DNA of 64,000 nucleotides. It comes from Lamellibrachia columna (lineage: Eukaryota; Annelida; Polychaeta; Sabellida; Siboglinidae). The notes below the pieces were generated by a model that did no database searches, had not been told where the DNA came from, and was given only the letters and a program-made list of their open reading frames with translations. Both the position numbers and the translations under genes were made by a program. The stretch lies in the NCBI GenBank assembly GCA_963662155.1, contig OY759263.1:42068599-42132598 (forward strand). The letters are read 5' to 3'. Positions 22,112-36,100 of the stretch are shown here, piece after piece (the stretch's first letter is position 1; every line of letters begins with the position of its first letter).

Positions 22112-22494
22112 CTAACTTCATACATGTTAAGTTTCAGAAATGCCAATCCAGGAGATTTAGACGCAAATCGGAGGGTCTCGGAAAAACGGGGATTTATACG
22201 TAAATCAGAGGATCTCAAAAAATCGGGGATTTATACGTAAATCGGGTAGTCTCGGAAAATCAGGCCAATCAGAACCGGTATTGACCATTTTCTGTTGACT
22301 AAGAAAAACATACTTGAGTCAGCCGGAAATAAAACCCAATTAGGCCATGCCGAGTTTGGAAAATAACAGAAAAAAAATTGGTTTTGGTTTCACTGAAAAT
22401 CCAGGAGATTGGTTCTCCTTTCCAGGAGATCAGGAGATTTGGTGGATTTCCAGGAGTCTCCTGGCGAATGCAGGAGACTTAACATGTATGTAAC
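22112..22494. mobile_element. MITE-like element with short TIRs
   Basis: The ends are inverted: acttcatacatgttaag at 22115-22131 and cttaacatgtatgtaact at 22478-22495. The interior has about three direct copies of a 45-bp unit (cggggatttatacgtaaatc) and several ccaggaga motifs. Confidence 0.6.
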
Positions 22495-22705
22495 TTTTCT
22501 CCACAGATAACTGTTGGGAATGCCCAAAGTTTAGGTCAAATGAATCACTGGGGCCATCCCCACACCATGCACCTATCGTTGAAATTATTTAAATATGTAT
22601 ATTTAAATTTAAAGACATGGTTGTAACATTAAAGGCATGCCTTTAATTAATTAAAGGCATGCATTTAATTAATAAAATATGCGTATGTAACATTAAAAGC
22701 ATGCC

Positions 22706-22827
22706 TTTAAATAATTAAGTACGCATATTTAATTGTAACCAATCAGATCCAACGAAACAAAATTATATCAATACACTTCGTTGGTTCCAATTGGTTACAA
22801 TTAAATACGAGTACTTAATTATTTAAA
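22706..22827. repeat. 51-bp inverted repeat (fold-back)
   Basis: Arms 22706-22756 and 22777-22827 match at about 46 of 51 positions around a 20-bp loop. They start with tttaaataattaagtac and end in ccaacgaa. The flanking 22560-22705 repeats aaaggcatgcctttaa palindromes. Confidence 0.85.
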
Positions 22828-23029
22828 TCCATTGTCAATGGCAATGTTCTATCATGATATCTAAATTTTGTTTGAAGTGCCTACTCTTACGTTATTAGTT
22901 CAGATAAATCTCGAAGTCGCAAGTGCGAACTGTATAAGTTAAAAAACAACAGGAATTACGTATCTACTTGGCCATGTGAATATATCTAGGTTAAGCCAAG
23001 GTGGGATTAGGCAAATGTGGAAATGGCAA

Positions 23030-23185
23030 ACGGCACTGTCACTGTGCACCCGCCTGTCCATCGAGAGGACGGTGGTTCGATTCCACCTCCGCCATTTCGA
23101 AGCTTGGGCAATTTCGTTCAACCCACTTTGCCTGTGTCTTTCGGAAGAGACACTAAAAGCCGTTTGTCCAAACTCAAGAAATTAA
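23030..23185 (+). mobile_element. tRNA-like SINE head, family B
   Basis: gcaccc-cgcctgtccatcgag-type sequence with a good B box, ggttcgattcc (23073-23083), is followed by gtctttcggaagagacacta (23136-23155). That core is also present, as gtctttcagatgagacact, at 55115-55133 in an otherwise different repeat. It abuts the 3' end of the minus-strand CR1-like LINE. Confidence 0.55.
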
Positions 23186-25770
23186 CAAGATTTGCCATCC
23201 AAGCCAAAGGCCCAGATGGCAAGTGGACAAGGAAGCCATTGGCTTATCGAGAGTCCAACAATGTTCATCTACTTATAACCCGCCCTCCTGAGATATGTGT
23301 CAACCTTGTTTTTAAACATATTCACGCTGCTAGCAGTTACACAATCTGTAGACAATTTGTTCCATTCATTTATTGTCCTCTGTAAGAACGAGTGCTTCCT
23401 GATGTCCAATCTACATTGATCCTTTACTAATTTTACCTCATGACCTCTAGTTCTGCTATCCTTCTTGAGTGAGAAAAACATATTTCTATCAATATTTTCA
23501 TACCCATTCAATATCTTAAAAACTTCAATCTGATCTCCTCTTAACCTCCTTGTCTCTAGAGTTGTTAAACCACATTCTTTCAGGTGTTCTTCATAACTAA
23601 GGTCTCTCAGTTCTGGAATCATTTTAGTTGCTCTCCTTCGTATGCGTTCAAGCGTATCTATATCCTTCTTACGATATGGTCTCCATGCTTTTATACAGTA
23701 TTCTAAATGAGGTCTAACTATTGCTTTATAAAGAGGTATAATTAACTTTTTTCCCTTGTATGTTATGTTTCTTCTAATCATTCCAAGAATTTGATTACCC
23801 TTTGAAGCAGCAATATCACACTGCTCTGAAACTTTCATATCAGCACTTATTGTAACTCCTAAGTCCTTTTCTTTTACAGTAGTACCCAGAACAGTATCTT
23901 CCATTTTATAGTTTACATCCAAGTTCCCATGTCCTGTATGTAGGCATTTACATTTCCCAAAATTGAACATCTGCCATTTCTCAGACCATTTCACTAATCT
24001 GTCTACTTCGTTTTGTAAATGTTGTTTATCACCATCAGTATTAACCTTTCTAAACAGTTTTGTGTCATCCGAAAATTTATGAATTTAATAATTTATGCTT
24101 AACGAGGAAGTCCACCATATGGTCTTTAATTAACCTTTCTAATAATTTACAAATCACTGACGTTAAACTCACGGGTCTGTAATTCTCTGACTTATTTCTC
24201 GAACCCTTTTTAAATAATGGTATGATGTTTGCTTCTTTCCATTCAAATGGAACAACTCCCTCTTTTAATGACAAGTTGAATACTCTTGCAAGTGGTGTAC
24301 TGATTTGTTCTACTGTTTCCATTAGTAATTTTGGAGGAATCCCATCCACTCCCGGTGATTTATTATCCTTCATTGCCTTTATTTTCTTAGCTACCATTTC
24401 TGGAGTTACAACTAACGGTCCTAAATAGTCAGATTTAGCCTCCTGAAATTTAGCATCAGCAACTGGTAATGAACTAATATCTTCTTTGGTAAACACTGAA
24501 CTGAAGTAACCATTTAGGTCTTCCGCCATTAAAAACCCCTGTGATATTATATTTCCAGCACTGTCTTCTAGAGGTCCAACCTTGTCTTGTACTTTTTGTT
24601 TACTCCTGACATATGCATAAAAAGTCTTGCTGTAATTTTTTTTGTTACATGCTAGTTTTTGCTCATAGCTTCTTTTAGATTGTGTGATTTCAGTTGTAGC
24701 TGCATTAAGTGCCTCTTTGTAATTTGCACAGTCTTCTTCCTTTTTGGTACGTCTATAAACCCTCCACACAGTTTGTTTTAACACTATTTTTCTAATAGCC
24801 TCTTTTGACAAGTGTTTCTTTCTACACCGTTTTCCTTGTTTTTGGAAGGGAACAAATTTATCGATGATACTCTCAATTTCATATTTTAGAATATTCCAAC
24901 ATTCAATTGCGGTCTTATTCATCAGCATGTTATTCCAATCTAGCTTTGCTAAGTATTTTCTCATATCTTTGTAGTTACCTTTGTGGAAGTTTCTCTTGTA
25001 CCGTGAAGTTGTACGTTTTCTTATTTTTACTTTCTGATTTTACATTGATGTCAAAATGTATTTGATTATGGTCACTGTTACCCAATGGTTCACGTATTTT
25101 TACATTGTCCACTAATTCTTTTTGTGATGACAAAACTATATCTAATACATTTTCTCCCCTGGTTGGTTCTAGCACGTGCTGAGTAAGAAAGCTATCCTGG
25201 ATTAAAAATAGAAATTGTTGGTCCTCACTCCCTGTGCTCTCTAGAGAATTCCATTGTATGTGTCCATGGTTAAAATCTCCCATTATGATACATTCCCCTT
25301 TACTAACTTCCTTTATAGCGTTTTTTATTTTTGTGCCATCCTCTTCGTTTATGTTTGGACTTCGGTAAACTAATCCAATAGTTAATTTCATGAAACAATT
25401 TTGCACCAAACAGCTTTATTGCAATCTGCTTCCCTTTCTGGTTTTATTTCATAAGCCTGAATAGATTCTTTTACATATAAAATAACTCCCCCTCCCCTTC
25501 TTCCTATTCGATCTTTCCTAAACATTACGTATCCTGTCAGTCCTAATTCAGCATCTGTTATGTCTATGTTGGCCCATGATTCAGTTATACCAATTATGTG
25601 AGGGTCAATATCTTCTACCATAAAGTTTAATTCGTTTTTCTTATTTACTATGCTCCTTGCATTTAAATATACGCATCTATAACCTGTTTCAGAGATGTTT
25701 TTCGGACGATTTGATATTGGTTTGTCTGTACTAGTGGCCTCTTGTTCTGCTGATACACCTCTAAGTAACC
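23186..25770 (-). mobile_element. CR1-like LINE with internal RT deletion
   Basis: Reading leftward from about 25770: an endonuclease N-terminus (YLNARSIVNKKNELN, IIGITESW), then EN C-terminus at 24975-25409 (GLVYRSPN, IIMGDFNHGHIQW, GNSDHNQIHFD) after a frameshift near 25400. Next come the linker and RT N-terminus at 24077-24964 (NKSPGVDGIPPKLL, NYRPVSLTSVICKLLE). At about 24070-24080 the frame jumps to KFSDDTKLF, so the RT palm before the catalytic F-S-D-D is missing, a loss of roughly 100-120 residues. The RT C-terminus at 23269-24068 ends RRAGYK and stop, followed by about 80 bp of 3' UTR. Order and motifs fit the CR1/L2 group as I remember it. The copy is dead but otherwise little decayed. 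Confidence 0.85.
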
Positions 25771-27162
25771 TGCGTTAGCTCAAGATTGGGCTGTTTGGAG
25801 TATAACTACTTGAGACACTGACAGCATGTCAACAACAACAAGCCTTATAACAACTAGTTTTGTTTATGGTATGTAATCGTGTTTGTTACATTTATTAATA
25901 GCCCCGAAGTTGCACTTACCAAGTAGTAAACATTCTAATATTAATACATCACTCGATAAACCTTTTATGCAACGTTTTAGAGCCTTTTGTTTTGTTTACA
26001 TCTTCACATGTGCACAAAAAGACAGTTACTAGCGGAAGTCGGCCATGATCATGCGCAATGCGTGCAATGCATATGGCGAACTTTCAACGACCGTGGGACA
26101 GATAAAGTCCAATTTATCGAAGAAAACGATGGTCAGTATGCCTCAGTATATTCAACGGGCTTAGTCACGTTTTATCACAAGTATGACATAACTGTATGAA
26201 CTAGCTTGGTGTAGTGTATACTTATGCTGTTGAATAATCTACCAGTGGCAGGATTTGCGCCACATTTTATTTGCAGCCATCTTGCTAACCTTCACGAAAA
26301 TGCAGTCGTTTGCCTAATTTTACGTTTTAGTACCAACTTAGCTGTGCCAACGCGCGAAACGGAGCGGGCTACCTTTGCTGGCAAACGTTACTTTACCAGC
26401 TGGGCATTTGGCGTTTATCTTCTTTTAATAAAATTAATTTAGTAAACGGACGCTGATGCCAATCATCGTCTTGCTAAATCGCCAGTTTTTATGGTAACAA
26501 GTCGGCGTTCATTGATTCTGTACCAATCATGTGGCATGACTCCATGGCATGGCCCATGGGACCATGAGCCCTGCGCTGCAGTGTCCAGGACCTCCATCCA
26601 CTGGCACCAGGCATTAAAAATATTCAATATTGGTTATTCCGACCTTATCAAAACATCCAAGACCAAGGTATCGAAGTCAGTATGATTTATGAGCTTTATT
26701 ATTATTATTTTTTTAGAAATATATATACCACTTGAATTTTAGATCCAAATAAAAAAAATAGTGCCAGTGCCAGTGGAAGTGATAAAATGAAGAAAAAGAA
26801 ACATTACATGTTTACACACGCACACATAGCATGCACGTGCACACACGTGAACATTCACACATGCCCACACACACTAACACAAAATCACATCTGATTTACC
26901 AAATATTATTCTAAATACTCTTGTCATGCCTGGTACTGCCTACTGGCTGCCCTGGACGTTTTTTAAAAGGAGTTGTTATTAAAGTCAAAATGCAAGTTTA
27001 TTTAGATTTGTGAACAATATTCAAAGTTATGTAATTATGGTGTTGTGTATGTGTCACGTGGTGTACTAGGTACATGTGATAACTTTAAATAGGTGGTATT
27101 ATTGATTTTTGATTATTATAATTTTTTAGTTGCTGATTTGGTGATGGTGAAGCAAAACAGAA
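25771..27162. other. Region upstream of PRDM15
   Basis: Locally GC-richer patches (26030-26110, 26350-26400) may be promoter or a non-coding first exon of PRDM15. A ttttttag acceptor at 27122-27128 suggests that the exon holding the start codon has an upstream non-coding partner. No independent gene is seen. Confidence 0.35.
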
Positions 27163-30100
27163 ATGCTGACTGAAGATCTTGAAGGTATGTTTGTATAGTT
27201 AAATATAGTAGAATCACTAAATAGTCTTCATGGTTCTTATTAAGGACTGGGACTATGTAATTTTCATGGCTATTTGTAGAGGGTCAATATGTTCAACCTG
27301 CCTTTCATTGATACTTTCCTGGCAGAAATGCCACAGAATGGAACATAGCAATATATTACACACAATCAATAAAAGGTTTTGTTGGCGTTTTTTTTCAATG
27401 GAGTTGCCAGCTGTTTTCAGTATTTAGAAAGAATACTTAATACAAGGTAATTTATTATAGATCCACATCAAACAGAAATAGCTTGTTATGATTATTACGG
27501 AATACAAATATTTTCATTAATATCACAATTCATGTTAAGTCATTGCAAAACCCAGGATTTATGTTCAACTGAAGTAATATACCCTTCCAGCTGAAACATG
27601 GTGGACAGTTTTGGAACTCAGGTATCAGACCACAGACAGGCACATTACGCAGCGAATGATAGCATCTTTGCACATACATCAATATTATTTTGGCGTTGTA
27701 AATATTGTCCTTATTTAGGACCAGCTGTAATGATTTATAGCTAATGGTTATTAAAAGGATATCTTCAGTTACTGGGCCAATATATTTGGCGATAAGGTGT
27801 GTACATGTCTAGGTCTGTACTTTCAGATTATCTCTCAGTGACGTTAACAGTCATTACACGCGACAAACATACTGTAAGGTCTTGAACAAGCACCATCATC
27901 CACTTATCTGTGCTAACAAGCGCAATGATATTCTGTTCCCCGATTCTGTAGTTCCAGTTAATCCATCAGGTAGAATAGTGGTAATGGGAAGTGTGTATTG
28001 GACCTGTCAAGCTATGAAGCATGTTGTCTCTTAGTTGCACGTTTTAAAGTCAGGTACCCCTCTACCCTTATCCTGCCATTGAATGTGGTTGACATAATGT
28101 GTGCTTTTCAGGCTTATGGTTAATGTCAGGTTGGCTTTCAGGCTGTGATGTCTGTGGAGCAGACCACAGCACTGAGGATTGCCCGCAGTTGGCATCAGAA
28201 GTTGATCTCAAGCCAGCCTCTTCTGTTTCAAGGTCAATCTCAAGTTTTACTTGTGCTGTATAAGTTGTTTCGTTTAGTCAATAATACTTACAAATGTAAT
28301 TGTGAAAAAAAAATACATGGATTGGAGTGGGACATGTAATTCTAAAAAAATCAAACTGTTCTAGCCTAGAATGATTCTTTTAAAAGCAGAGTCTACTATA
28401 TTATGGTGTTTAATAAAAGTACAACATGTGCAAACTTAACAAACTTGTAAGTTCACACACTGCCTTGCCCTCCTTGCAAGCCATGCAGTTACATTCAATG
28501 ACCGGCTATTGCCAGGTACTCATTTGTAGTGCTGAATTAAATAGGGCAATATTTTATCAATTATTTACGCCATTCGCCAAAGGAAGCAGGTAGACGTGCT
28601 TAGAACAGCAATTTCTTTAAGCTTTCGCTTCCGGTCCCTTGCTTGATTCCTATTGTCCCATGTTCCCAACCAGTATATGAAAAAATTACAAAAGTGACAA
28701 ATCTACAGTCCCATCCCCAAAATACCGTCCCAAATAGAGACCATAGATTGCCTTAAAAATTGCTGCTTAGATAATTGAATTGTTTTACAAATGTCGCCCC
28801 TTTATTCATGTGAGCATATGTGTTTAGGGCCCGTCTGACATTGCCTCATTTCCTGGAGGTGCAGAACGATGGAGCGGGGGGTGTGAAGGTGGTTGCAACT
28901 CAGACAATCCGGGCAAAAACAAGACTTGGTCCTTTTGAGGCAAGGAGAACCACACAGGAAATCGACCTTGGTGATGGCTTTATATTGAAGGTTGGTTGTG
29001 ATTGTCAGTATGTACCATGTGATGGTATTTTGAAGTGTTTGATGCCACCGGCAGTAGTAGACAGTGCTATGTACCGTATGGCGGTACACTGCTGTACTAG
29101 TATTTTTATACGGTTTGAAACCGGTATTCCATACAGTGTATTACGGCTTCAATTGACAATCCTTGAAGCTTCCAAAACCATGTCAAAGTCACATCAGTAG
29201 AGGTAACCCCATAGCTGTGTATTCAACTGTATGTTTGAGCATAAGCATTCACAAACTATTGTTGATGACGACATAGATACAAACATACATACATACAAGA
29301 AAATACAGTGTATGATGACAACAAGAATTACAGCATAAATGTCAAGAAAATAATACAGGGTAAAACAGAAAATGTACAAGTTCTTCTGAGCAAACAAAGG
29401 GTGACATCCAAATACTTTCCTTTCTGTGGGGGCCTGGTATGAGTGTGTTGCTTGAACCGTGGTTCAAGGTGCTTAATCAATAAGAAATGTTTGCTAGTCG
29501 CATTTCAAATTAATTTTGGAGAAAAAAAAACTACCTACCCTGGTAGTATCCACTGCAACATGCTAGCTCGTTTGTGCAACTTTTGTATGTAGTTTTTGTG
29601 AAATCATCAGACAAACTATTAAATTAGTTAATGCTTGTTCAAGCATTAACTGAAATGAAAATCGAAATGCTGAAAAATCACAATTTTCTTCCTTGGTGAA
29701 ATTTTGTAACTTTGTTCATGTGATTGGCGAGAGGATGGAGGTCATGCCCATGATCGGCATTGACCCACACAGTGTTTACCATTTTGGATATCCACTATTT
29801 TGATCCTTATCAGATCTAATGACTAAATTTAATTGTCGATGATTTGAAAAAAATATGCATTTTTTAATAAATCGACTGCGGATGTTACATACACTATTCA
29901 CACACTACATAATTGGACACCAATGAACCGGATTTGTGATAGGCTAAATCAGTTGAAGCAGTTTTAATTAATCTGGCACTGGCTCTAACCAGATGGTCTC
30001 CAGATGTCTCTATCCCTCATTGCTCTACTGGCTCCAGTCCCACATCTTCCTTTAGACAGTCAAGAAATGTAAAGACTGGTCTGTCTTGGACTCTCGGCTT

Positions 30101-33100
30101 GTTCCATTTGTTGGTTGCCACAGATTCTCCTTCATGCCTTTTTATTATTGTGTCTGTTGCAGTGCCCAGAAAGTCTCCCAGAAGAGCTTTTTTGCCAAGA
30201 TTGTGTGAAAAAATATACCTATAGTATAATAATATTCATTTTTTAAAGTCATGTATTTAAAATTAGAAACATTTCTTTTCTCTAAATTAATATGACCAGA
30301 CATGATATGATATTGTGAAAAGTATTTAATTTCTTATGTTATCAGATCATTAACAACTACGACAATAATTTAAAAAAGTATGGTAGCAAATTTTATTACC
30401 TGCATATGAATAAAATAATTTTTTTTCTATTCTTGCATGCATCTCACCTGAGTTATATATGTTTTCTAATAGAGGATCATTAAAAACACTTTGTGTTAAT
30501 TCTACTGCAATAACCATGATATTAATTGCGGTGTAATAGCCCCTGAGTTGTAATAATTATTATTGTTACATTTAGTAGATGTGGTTTCATTTTTACTTGG
30601 TATTAATGAGTTTTCACAAATTCACACCGTGGATCACTTTTCTGCACATTAAATGCACTGAAGCCACAAAGGCTTTGCTTCAAGAGGCAGCATCTTTTGA
30701 TTCTTTTCCCAATCAGAAATCCCTAGTTCATATCCATAGTTGTACTAGTTACCAGTCCAAGTCATAATCCTTGTGTTTGTTTAATGAAGCCAGGAAGTCC
30801 AGTAAGCCCAAAACGAAAGGGTCATTCGTCAGTTAGCCATAAAATGCCTTTGTTGCTCTCACAAGTGACAGTGCTAAGTACTGCTAGCTGAGTCTTCTTC
30901 TGAAGAAGCCTAACTGTGTTCATTGATTCAGATATCATATATATTTAATGGTTATATTTATTTATTTATTTATTTTCTCTTGTTATGTTGTGCGATAAAA
31001 TGTATTTTGAAAAGTATTTTCAATTTAAATAAATTTTGACCCATATTTGAATGCAAATTGCACCTTTGAATGGAATGCAACCCCCAGTTTGGTCCCAAAC
31101 ATAGAGATTTTTTACAGTTTTCCTCATAAAAAAATTTCTGATCAACTGCTGTTGCATAGTCAACTCTTCCTGAATTATATAAATTAATTCACAATGTTTA
31201 TTTTTAAAGTACGTTATTATTACTAAACAGAGTTACTATAATATTATACATGATGTACTTGTACTTGTGGAAATGTACTCATACTCATGTACTCGTGCTT
31301 GTACTTTACTCATGAAAATGTACTCGGCCCCAGGTCTGATTATGACAGACGTTTTGCTAAAAGCATGTTTCCATCTTGCACTAGATTTTCATCAAAGATG
31401 GATCGTCAGTGAGTCTAGATGCAACGAATGAAGACGAGTGCAACTGGATGTGTCTCGTTGGTGTGGCACGATGTACCAGTGAACAGAACTGCATGGCAAT
31501 ACAGATTGGGGTTGACATATTTTACATGACCATGCATGACGTCTCTCCGGGGGATGAGTTGTTAGTATGGTATGCACCACACTATGCCAAGAAAGTTGGC
31601 CGACTGCCAGTGCCAGATGGTGTCACAGTAGGTGAGAAAATCGTCCTTGTTTCGTTGAGTTAAAATTTTAAACGCTGGTCAGACAAATTATATGCACTTA
31701 TATGCACTTCCAGTTTAGATAATTTGAAGCACTTAAACCATTGCAAATTTATAGTTTAGTTTTGGAATATGATGTTCTGTCACATATTTATATTCAGTTA
31801 ATGTTAACACTAGTATCAGAAGTCCCTGTGGTATAAATAAAATGAACAACTATGGTTTCCATCCTAATTTTCAGTAGGGGGTGACACTAAAAAACCTATC
31901 AAAAGTGGGCAATCATATGAAAAAGGTTGGAAAATACTGCTGTAAAATGTGTTATTTTAACAGACACTTCAGGGAATTGTCACAGATGAATTCCATTAGT
32001 AGCATGTATGCTGCTACTGTTGACAATGGATGTCTATTTGCAGTGATGTTGGGAATGAAGATGCCACCTCCAATAGCTGACCAAATGCTGCTGTCAATCA
32101 CGACAGGATCGATGGACTCTGGCCAACCGAATGACTCCATGGCTGTTCCAGGAACTCCAGGGAAGACATGTGCAGTCACTGCTGGGATGGCCCCAACCAA
32201 ACAGCTCAGCCCAAAGATAGCTACAGTGGCAGAGAGTCCTGGTAACTACGTTGGTACTATACATTTAACATGAGCTGCTGCACAATAGACAGTATGTCGG
32301 ATTGCAATTAAGATATTTGAAGAATTTCGTTTTAAAGAGAGGCTCTCACCAATTTAGACTAAAGCAGTATGACAGAAATCTTAAAAACCCATATTTTATT
32401 AGGCAGCTTATGATCTGTATATACATTTGTCACCCAGTTTACACATTTACTGGTGATATAGCTTGTTCGTTTTATATAATAACTAGTTATTCTCATCTCA
32501 ATCTGTGGATTAGCTAATCTTTTTTTAATATATTTTCTTTGGGGAAATGGTTGGGATCAAAAGATGATATGGAAAAAAGGAATCAACCAATCAATAAATA
32601 AAATAAATGGGGAGAGGGCGAAAACAGCAGGTCGGGCAGACTGAGCGAACATAGGTGTAGGATGGTAATGGTGAAGCACCATCATGCATTACACAATATA
32701 AATACATACAACTGAGTAAAAGATGAACGTTTGACATTGAATTTGGGGGGGGGCATAGGGCCATGGTACCCTTGGCTTATTTTTTTTTATATATAACATG
32801 TTAGGCTACATGGTTGCATGGTAAACATTTCACGGTTTTAGTATTTTAAGTATATAAAAGCACAACTAACTCCATATCAGTTATCGAATGAAAATCGTAC
32901 AAATCCATTCAACTGGGGCCGTGTGGTTTCAGCGAGTTACACACACGTGTCGGTGGAGATAAGAGACGATATTGAGGATGGCGGCAATACAGGAGACGAC
33001 ACCCTGTCAGACGTCGACCTGCTGTCCGCCTCCCAGCCGGTCAAGTTGGAGCTGCCCGGTAGGACGTCGCTGACCGACTACGTCGACGACGCCGGAGACG

Positions 33101-36100
33101 TATTCGAAGACATCCCCGCGACGACAGTGTCGGCACTGAGCGCTCTGGCTACGCCTCGGCAGATGCACATACTGCACCCGCACATGGCCGTCGGGCCGTT
33201 CACGTGCAAGCACTGCGGTCGCGAGACCGACGACATCACGGAGCTGGCGCGGCACGTCAAGGAACACATCGAACAGTCGGCGAAGAAGACGAGGCGGGCG
33301 ATCGCGGCAAACAGACCTCGCATCAAGAACGAGACGAAGAGAAAATGGACACGGAGATCGAAAAGTACGGATCAGTCGGCGATAGCGACTCAGTCGTCTG
33401 ACGTCACAATTGCGATGACAACGCCATCTGGAGTCAGTGGTACGCCGCGGACGTCGCGACGACTGCAAGAGAAAAGAACGAGAAAGCAGCAGGTGGATGC
33501 GGAGGAGAAGACGGCGAAGAGAGGACGCAAGAAGAAGCAGGTCGGCAACAAGGTGGTGGGTGTAGAAATAAAACGTGAACAGGAAGAAGACTCGCCGAAG
33601 GAAGACAGCAGTGACGATGTTGAGGCGGCACCCGCAAAGCGACAGAAAGTTGACAGTGAACAGACGCTTCGTGTTGATGTGGAAGACGTTGCTCCTGGGA
33701 GACCAGGAGGTAGTGTTAGCATGCGAGGGCGACGACGCAAGCCAACGATTCAGTTTGTCGACATCACTGCGGAGAAACATAAGGCGGCTCAGAGCGGTGG
33801 GAACGAGGAATATTCTGCGGAAAAAGGACAACTCGACGATGTAAGCACAGATGACGTTGATATAGATGTCAGTCCACATAATGGCAGCTGTTCAGTGCAC
33901 GAAACAAATGGTGATGACGAGAATCGGTCGTTTGTGATGTCAGGGGCGCCACAGGATCCACCTAGCGACGACACAGCTGATTTAGATGAAGCACCTGTGT
34001 TTGCAACAACCGATATCGTCTTGTCCGGCGATGAACCCACAACGACACCAACGGGAGCCCGGTTGACAGACGAGAACTGCGTCGAAGGTAACGCGGCAGT
34101 CGACGAGAGCGTCTCCATGGATTCCGAGACCAAGTCTGCGTCGCACCAACTGCTCGATGCGATCATGTCGCTCGATAATATAGACTTGCTTCCGATGGTA
34201 ACGACGGACACGCGCAGTACTGACCAGACAAACCAGGACACGTTGCTAAGTCTCGACGGCGAGCCGATTTTATCTTCCCACCAGACGATGGTGGTCACTT
34301 CGGAGGAACATTTGAGAGCAGTATTGTCCGGTACGGAGTACAACAGCCCCGAGGCGGCTGCAGTCGACGCTGACACCGTGGAGGCTGACGGTCCTGCGGA
34401 ACAGATATGTGACGAAGAAACGAATGAAATTGATTCGACAACTTTGAGTGTGGGGAACGGGGTTTTTAACGAGGAAAGTGAAGCACGTGATGTCAAGTCG
34501 AACACAGGGAGCAGCGAGACAGGCGTCAGTGTGCCGAACGAGTCCGGGTCGCAGTTAGACGTTATAGAAGTGCCCGTCGAGTCGGGTGAAGCCACTATCG
34601 ATGTCGTCAACAACGTCTTCGTCTGTCGACTGTGTGGCCCCGAAAAGCACTTCCGCAAGTTGCCGCACCTGCAGCGCCACCTGAAGGGACATCGGGACGA
34701 CAGCGTGACGGCAGTGAGGTCGCCGGAGAAGATGTCAACGACAGAGGATGAGAAGCCCGTGTTCGCGTGCAGTTTCTGCGGCAAGAAGTTCGAGAAGGAA
34801 AACTACCTGCAGCGCCACGTCGTGGGCCACACGGAAGGCGCACAGTGCAAGCATTGCGGCAAGCGATACGCGCGCAAGGAGAGTCTGCGCAAACACGTCT
34901 GTCGCACAGCGGCAACGTCCGTCAAGACGGAGCTTGGCCTACCGGAAGAGGGCCTTCTGTACTGCGAGTTCTGCGGGGCCGGCTTCCGCAGCGAGCAGTA
35001 CCTGGCGCGCCACATGGCGGCGCACACTGGCGAGCATTCGTGTGAGAAATGTGGCCGTGCTTTCTCCCGCAAGGAGTCGCTCCTCTTCCACATGACGCAG
35101 TGCGCTCCCGAAAACCTCAAGCGTGACGGTGTCGCCGTCTTCCCGTGCGACCGCTGCAAGAAGGTGTTCACTCGCCAGGTGTCGCTGCACAACCACATGA
35201 AGTTCCACGACGGCCGCTTCAAGTGCGCCACTTGCCAGCGCGCGTTCGCATCGCAATTCTCGCTCGATCGGCACGCGTGCAGCGGCGAGGCTCCGGAGGA
35301 AGGAACCGTGCGAACGTGCAAGGAATGCGGCAAGACGTTCGCGCGCGACCTGTACCTGCAGCGCCACATGGCAATACACACGGGTCTGTTCACGTGCGTC
35401 ATCTGTGGTCGTCGCTACTGCCGCAAGGAGGAGCTGCTCAAGCACATGCTGGAGTGCAGCGCCGGCATCCAGGTGGAGACGTCGGGCGAGATCAAGTGTT
35501 CCGTGTGCGGTGACATGTTCACGGACGCGCACGCCTACCGCCTGCACTACACGCAGCACACACACCCGTACAAGTGCACGCAGTGCGGCCGCATGTTCCT
35601 GCGCAAGACCAACATGGACTCGCACCGCTGCGACCCGTGGGACGGCGAGACGGTCGCGTGCGAAGTCTGCCAGAAGACGTTCCGTCACCCGAAGTACCTG
35701 GCGCGTCACCGCATCGTGCACGAGGAGCCGAAGTACACGTGTGAGAAGTGCAAGAAGCGCTTCCACCGCATCGACTACTACAACGACCACATGTGCGTGA
35801 CGGCGACGGGCGAACGCGCCCGGATTAAGCGGCTGGCCGGCGACCGCGAGGTGGTCGTCAAGAGTCAGGACCCGCTCATCTGCGCCACGTGCGGCAAGTC
35901 GTACATCAGCACGAGCAACCTGAACAAGCACCTGAAGACGCATGGCGACAAGAAGGAGGCGTGCGACGTGTGCGGCAAGCGCTTCCACCTGAAGGTGGCG
36001 CTCAACGAGCACCGCAACTCCGTGCACACCGACCTGCTGCGACACCAGTGTCCATACTGCGCCAAGCTGATGAAGTGCAAGAACTCGCTGTACGGCCACA

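Noticed and set aside
33007..34784. Several long minus-strand open frames (290 and 331 codons)
   Set aside because: They lie opposite the GC-rich PRDM15 last exon and show low-complexity composition, so they are shadows.
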